Source: Bacteroidia bacterium (GTDB lineage Bacteria; Bacteroidota; Bacteroidia; NS11-12g; UBA955). Taken from it: a stretch of DNA of 8,145 nt. The stretch is from positions 1-8,145 of the forward strand of contig JACMRS010000108.1 of NCBI GenBank assembly GCA_014376345.1, written 5' to 3'. The notes beneath the pieces were generated by a model, which made no database searches, had not been told where the DNA came from, and was given only the letters and a program-made list of their open reading frames with translations. Each line of letters starts with the position of its first letter. Within the stretch, counting starts at the first letter, position 1. Positions 4,362 through 8,145 of this stretch are shown here, one piece after another. Position numbers and translations under genes: made by a program.

Positions 4362-7010
4362 ATGCAGCTCGACACGAGATACGATCCTTCAGAAGTTGAA
4401 GACAAATGGTACAAACACTGGGAAGAAAAAGGCTATTTTCACAGCGAACCAGATAACCGTGAACCTTTTGTTATTCCAATGCCACCGCCCAATGTTACAG
4501 GAATGTTGCACATGGGTCACATGCTAAACAATACTATTCAGGATGTACTTACAAGACGCGCCAGAATGCAGGGCAAAAACGCCTGCTGGGTACCGGGAAC
4601 GGATCATGCAAGTATTGCTACTGAAGCTAAAGTTGTAAAAATGCTTGCCGAAAAAGGCATTCAGAAAAAAGATATTTCAAGAGAAGAATTTCTTGGACAT
4701 GCGTGGGACTGGAAAGAAAAGTATGGTGGAATAATACTTGGTCAGCTTAAAAAAATAGGTGCAAGCTGCGATTGGCAAAGAACCCGTTTTACGATGGAGG
4801 AAAGCCTCACAAATGGGGTTATTGAATCATTTATTAAACTATACCGTGAAGGATTAATTTACCGCGGAACGAAAATGATCAACTGGGATCCGGCAGGTAA
4901 AACCACACTAAGTGACGAAGAAGTAATTCATAAAGAAGTAACCTCTAACCTTTATTATATCAGATACAAGCTTGCTGATGGCGAAACAGTAAACGGCAAT
5001 CCTTATATGGTTGTTGCCACTACACGTCCGGAAACAATAATGGGTGATACGGCATTGTGTGTGCATCCTGATGATGAACGCTACAAGCACCTTGTTGGAA
5101 AAAAAGCATTTGTTCCCTTAATCAACCGTGAACTTAGTATTATTACGGATGACTATATAGATATTGAATTTGGAACTGGCTGTCTAAAAGTAACACCTGC
5201 ACACGATATTAACGATTATAATATAGGCCAGAAACACAATCTTGAAACAATTGATGTGTTTGATGAAGAAGGTAAAATAAATCCTTCTGTGGGCATTTAT
5301 GCAGGCATGGACCGCTTTGCTGTAAGAAAAAAGATTGCTTATGATTTAGAGGAAGCGGGCCTGATAGAAAAGACGGAGCAGATAAAAAACAGTGTTGGTC
5401 ACAGTGAAAGGACAGATGCAGTTATAGAGCCAAGAATCAGCACACAATGGTTTGTTGACATGAAAAAATTTCTTGAGATCAATCCTCATGTTATTGATTC
5501 TGTAATGAATGATGAGATTAAATTTCATCCTCCCAAGTTTAAGAATGTTTACAAACACTGGCTTGATAACATCAAAGACTGGAACATCAGCAGACAATTG
5601 TGGTGGGGCCAAAGAATTCCGGCCTGGTATGATGGTTCTGGAAATTTTGTTGTGGCTGAAAATCATGAAAAAGCTCTTATACAATACAATATTAATTTCC
5701 CGGGCAGCAAAGTTGAAACTTTAAGTCAGGATGAAGATGTGCTTGACACCTGGTTTTCATCATGGCTTTGGCCAATTTCAATTTTTGATGGTTTTGATTC
5801 GCAAGGAAATAATCCTGATTTCAAATATTATTATCCGGCAAATGACCTTGTAACCGGACCTGATATTATATTTTTCTGGGTAGCCAGGATGATTATGTCA
5901 GGTTATCATTTTGCGGGTAAAAAACCTTTCAGTAATGTTTATTTTACAGGGATTGTAAGAGATAAAAAACGCCGTAAAATGAGCAAACAGCTCGGCAACA
6001 GTCCCGATCCGCTTGATTTGATTAATAAACATGGCGCTGATGGCACGCGAATGGGACTTTTACTTTCTGCGCCTGCAGGAAATGATATTTTATACGATGA
6101 GACACTAATTGAGCAAGGAAGAAATTTCTGCAATAAAATATGGAATGCTTACAGACTAATTAAAGGTTGGGAACAAAAACCTGAATCAGCTTTTGATACT
6201 TCATCAATTGCTTCAGACAATTTAGCTGATAAATGGTTTGATTCTAAATTCAAAATAGCTGTAAATGAAATCGAAAAACATTTCGACTCATACCGTTTAA
6301 GTGATGCTCTGATGACTGCTTATAAGCTGGTTTGGGATGATTTCTGCTCATGGTATCTTGAAATGATCAAGCCCGCTTATGGAGAGCCTGCCAATGAAAG
6401 TACTGTAAAGCAGGCAGAGGCTAATTTCGAAAGAATTTTAGCGCTTTTGCATCCCTTTATGCCATTTATAACAGAAGAGCTTTACCATGATCTGCACAAT
6501 GGAAATCCACCTAAAGCGCTTATTGTTTCTGCATATCCGGAACCTTTTGACGAAATAAAAATTTACGATGAAAAGCCATTACAAATAATTTCTGAATTAA
6601 GAAATATCAGAACCAGCAAAGGAGTTTCACCAAAAGAATCACTTGCATTAATTATTAATGCAACGGATAAAAATATTTACGAACCTTTCATATCAATAAT
6701 TAAGAAGCTGGGTAATATTTCAGAGATTACGTTTAGTGCAGACAAACCGGCCAACGCTATATCAGCGCTCATTGGAACTGACGAAATTTATGTTCCGCTT
6801 AACCTTGAAATAAACAAGGAAGATGAAATAAAACGCATTAGTGAAGAACTAAAATATCTGGAAGGTTTTTTAAAGTCGGTATCGGTTAAGTTATCAAATG
6901 AAAAATTTGTCAGTAATGCTAAAGAGGATGTGATAGCTAACGAAAGAAAAAAGCAAGCAGACGCTGAAGAAAAAATAAACAATCTTAAAAAAGCACTTCA
7001 AAATTTATAA
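4362..7010 (+). CDS. valS: Valine--tRNA ligase
   Basis: This class I synthetase charges tRNA-Val with valine in the cytoplasm and edits misactivated threonine. The 882-residue length is usual for bacterial ValRS. It shows the N-terminal YDPSEVEDKWYKHW segment, the HIGH motif as HMGH (50-53, after PPPNVTG), the CP1 editing-domain signature TTRPETIMGDTAL (220-232) with GTGCLKVTPAHD near 269-280, and WNISRQLWWGQRIPAWY typical of ValRS. DVLDTWFSS, the KMSKS loop as KMSKQ (539-543) followed by LGNSPDPLDL, and an anticodon-binding domain (about 600-770) come next. The last 60 or so residues form the Lys/Glu-rich coiled-coil arm that contacts tRNA. Q replaces the final S of KMSKS; the second lysine is intact, so the enzyme should be active. 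ATG 4362 is chosen over an in-frame TTG at 4353, which lies in the -7 box. The next gene begins 1 nt after the stop. Confidence 0.98.
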   Translation: MQLDTRYDPSEVEDKWYKHWEEKGYFHSEPDNREPFVIPMPPPNVTGMLHMGHMLNNTIQDVLTRRARMQGKNACWVPGTDHASIATEAKVVKMLAEKGIQKKDISREEFLGHAWDWKEKYGGIILGQLKKIGASCDWQRTRFTMEESLTNGVIESFIKLYREGLIYRGTKMINWDPAGKTTLSDEEVIHKEVTSNLYYIRYKLADGETVNGNPYMVVATTRPETIMGDTALCVHPDDERYKHLVGKKAFVPLINRELSIITDDYIDIEFGTGCLKVTPAHDINDYNIGQKHNLETIDVFDEEGKINPSVGIYAGMDRFAVRKKIAYDLEEAGLIEKTEQIKNSVGHSERTDAVIEPRISTQWFVDMKKFLEINPHVIDSVMNDEIKFHPPKFKNVYKHWLDNIKDWNISRQLWWGQRIPAWYDGSGNFVVAENHEKALIQYNINFPGSKVETLSQDEDVLDTWFSSWLWPISIFDGFDSQGNNPDFKYYYPANDLVTGPDIIFFWVARMIMSGYHFAGKKPFSNVYFTGIVRDKKRRKMSKQLGNSPDPLDLINKHGADGTRMGLLLSAPAGNDILYDETLIEQGRNFCNKIWNAYRLIKGWEQKPESAFDTSSIASDNLADKWFDSKFKIAVNEIEKHFDSYRLSDALMTAYKLVWDDFCSWYLEMIKPAYGEPANESTVKQAEANFERILALLHPFMPFITEELYHDLHNGNPPKALIVSAYPEPFDEIKIYDEKPLQIISELRNIRTSKGVSPKESLALIINATDKNIYEPFISIIKKLGNISEITFSADKPANAISALIGTDEIYVPLNLEINKEDEIKRISEELKYLEGFLKSVSVKLSNEKFVSNAKEDVIANERKKQADAEEKINNLKKALQNL

Positions 7011-7011
7011 C

Positions 7012-7488
7012 ATGTCAGTACATTTTTTTAAAGCTTCACAAAAGCTACCAATCAGCCAGGCAGAAGCCTGGGAATTCATCTCCTCACCTGCCAATTTAAA
7101 AGAACTTACACCTGTTTCAATGGGTATGAAAATAACAGGAGACCACCCTAGAAAAATGTTTGCCGGTCAGATTATTACCTACACTTTAAAACCTGTTGCA
7201 AATATTCCAATGCATTGGATGACAGAGATTTCACATGTTTCAGAGCCGCATTTTTTTGTTGATGAGCAACGTTCAGGACCTTATAAATTATGGAACCATA
7301 AACACTTTCTTAAAGACATTCCCGGTGGTGTACAAATAGATGACACTGTGCATTACAGTCTGCCTTTAGGCTTAATTGGCGATCTGGCAAACCTGCTTTT
7401 CGTTAAAAAAAAGCTGGAGGATATTTTCGAATACAGAAAAAAAAGAATGGAAGAAATTTTCGGGATTTATACCTTAATTAACGAATAA
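7012..7488 (+). CDS. SRPBCC (START-like) ligand-binding family protein
   Basis: This 158-residue soluble protein fits the SRPBCC superfamily, whose members fold around a deep hydrophobic pocket. It matches the bacterial subgroup often annotated as ligand-binding or 'cell division inhibitor-like' proteins. Visible signatures are LPISQAEAWEFISSPANLKELTP (from residue 12), IPMHWMTEISHV, FFVDEQRSGPYKLWNHKHF near 81-99, and GGVQIDDTVHYSLPLG followed by FVKKKLEDIFEYRKKRMEEIF at the C-terminus. There is no signal peptide or membrane segment. The ligand and role are unknown, and the cell division label in databases is not supported by anything seen here. The ATG lies 1 nt after the valS stop, so the gene is probably co-transcribed and translationally coupled with valS. 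The glycosyltransferase gene follows after 16 bp. Confidence 0.88.
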   Translation: MSVHFFKASQKLPISQAEAWEFISSPANLKELTPVSMGMKITGDHPRKMFAGQIITYTLKPVANIPMHWMTEISHVSEPHFFVDEQRSGPYKLWNHKHFLKDIPGGVQIDDTVHYSLPLGLIGDLANLLFVKKKLEDIFEYRKKRMEEIFGIYTLINE

Positions 7489-7504
7489 TAACTTTAGAGT
7501 AACT

Positions 7505-8145
7505 ATGTCTTCACAAAACCTCACAAAAAATAAAGTTAAAGTATGCCATTTAAGTTCAGTTCATTTTGCGCTGGATACCCGCATTTTCTTTAGGTTTTGT
7601 CAAACATTAAGTCATCATTATAATGTAACTTTAATTGCAGTGCATCCTGTAAAAGAAATAAAAAACGGTATTTTAATAATCCCGTTTAAAAGATTTCACA
7701 ACAGGAAAATCAGAGTAGCAATTGGTTGGATTTTGATGTTTTTTAAAGCCATCAGGGTAAATGCCCGTATTTATCAAATTCACGATCCTGAGCTGATTCC
7801 TTGTGGCATGTTGCTTAAATTGTTTGGAAAACAAGTGATATTGGATATCCATGAAAACATTGCAGAGGATATTTTTGATAAACCTTGGATTAAAAATCAG
7901 AAAAGAGTCTATAAAATATTTACATGGTTTGAAAGTCCGGCTTGCAAAAATTTTCGCATTATGCTTGCTGAAAATTCTTACGAAAAAAGATACCATCTTC
8001 TTGCCGGAAAAGAAAATTGTACTACCGTAAGAAATTTCTGTAATTACAATTTTTTCAAACCTTATGTCAATAGCGGCTATCGCAACCTTACTAATCTTTT
8101 TTATATTGGAATTGTTCTTGAAAACCGCGGTATACTTGAAATTGC
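7505..8145 (+). CDS. Glycosyltransferase, family 4 / group 1 type (5' part)
   Basis: The frame is open from ATG 7505 to the window edge, giving 213 residues of a protein that would normally have about 350-400. It resembles the GT-B fold family 4 transferases of surface polysaccharide synthesis. It has KVCHLSSVHFALDTRIFF (12-29), the HDPEL motif (93-97) after RIYQI, DIHEN (114-118), and YIGIVLENRG (200-209), which opens the C-terminal nucleotide-sugar-binding domain. The catalytic and donor-binding E-x7-E region lies beyond the edge. Such enzymes act at the cytoplasmic face of the membrane, adding a sugar from a nucleotide donor to a growing glycan; donor and acceptor cannot be read here. It starts 16 bp after the SRPBCC gene with no visible promoter or terminator between them, so it may be the third gene of a valS operon or the first of a glycan cluster continuing outside the window. 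Confidence 0.9.
   Translation, partial: MSSQNLTKNKVKVCHLSSVHFALDTRIFFRFCQTLSHHYNVTLIAVHPVKEIKNGILIIPFKRFHNRKIRVAIGWILMFFKAIRVNARIYQIHDPELIPCGMLLKLFGKQVILDIHENIAEDIFDKPWIKNQKRVYKIFTWFESPACKNFRIMLAENSYEKRYHLLAGKENCTTVRNFCNYNFFKPYVNSGYRNLTNLFYIGIVLENRGILEI

Noticed and set aside
5346..5684. A 112-codon minus-strand frame, and a 71-codon plus-strand frame at 5509-5724.
   Set aside because: Both are inside valS, where the valS frame is continuous with family motifs throughout.
5976..5990. KMSKQ in place of KMSKS in valS as a sign of an inactive or divergent enzyme.
   Set aside because: The catalytic second lysine and the following LGNSPDP are kept, and the last position of the motif is known to vary among class I synthetases.
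7673..7996. A 107-codon open frame on the minus strand.
   Set aside because: It lies wholly inside the plus-strand glycosyltransferase, whose motifs (HDPEL, DIHEN, DTRIF) are clear; the minus-strand product shows no recognisable domain.

Overview
The window looks like ordinary chromosome from an AT-rich member of the Bacteroidota (Bacteroidetes). Three things point there: the energy transducer has the phylum's characteristic N-terminal ENRNKDYGAFELR motif, genes lack Shine-Dalgarno sequences, and several genes are preceded by boxes fitting the phylum's promoter (TTTG, about 18-19 nt, TAnnTTTG). All genes are on the plus strand. I see no mobile element, CRISPR array, rRNA or tRNA.

Layout: (1) positions 1-438 hold the 3' end of accD (acetyl-CoA carboxylase carboxyltransferase beta subunit). 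(2) A likely co-transcribed group follows: gcvH (glycine cleavage H protein), a VanZ-like small membrane protein 9 bp behind it, and a TonB-family energy transducer. (3) rplS (ribosomal protein L19) has its own clear promoter and ends in a strong intrinsic terminator at 2556-2587. (4) A polytopic membrane protein of 563 residues with GT-C glycosyltransferase-like features starts right after that terminator, from a promoter whose -33 region lies in the terminator's T-tract. (5) valS (valyl-tRNA synthetase) has a promoter ending 6 nt before its ATG. It is followed after 1 nt by an SRPBCC ligand-binding protein and after 16 nt more by a family-4 type glycosyltransferase that runs off the window.

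Most genes are housekeeping: fatty acid synthesis, one-carbon metabolism and translation. The least characterised are the GT-C-like membrane protein, the VanZ-like protein and the SRPBCC protein. The two glycosyltransferase-type genes suggest surface glycan or glycolipid assembly, but they flank valS and do not form a visible polysaccharide cluster.

I found no convincing new biological system. The observations most worth checking are regulatory: very short or absent 5' leaders on valS and the membrane gene, a terminator-promoter overlap, and small dyads over the gcvH and rplS promoters. No intergenic stretch exceeds 300 bases; the longest is 2092-2175.
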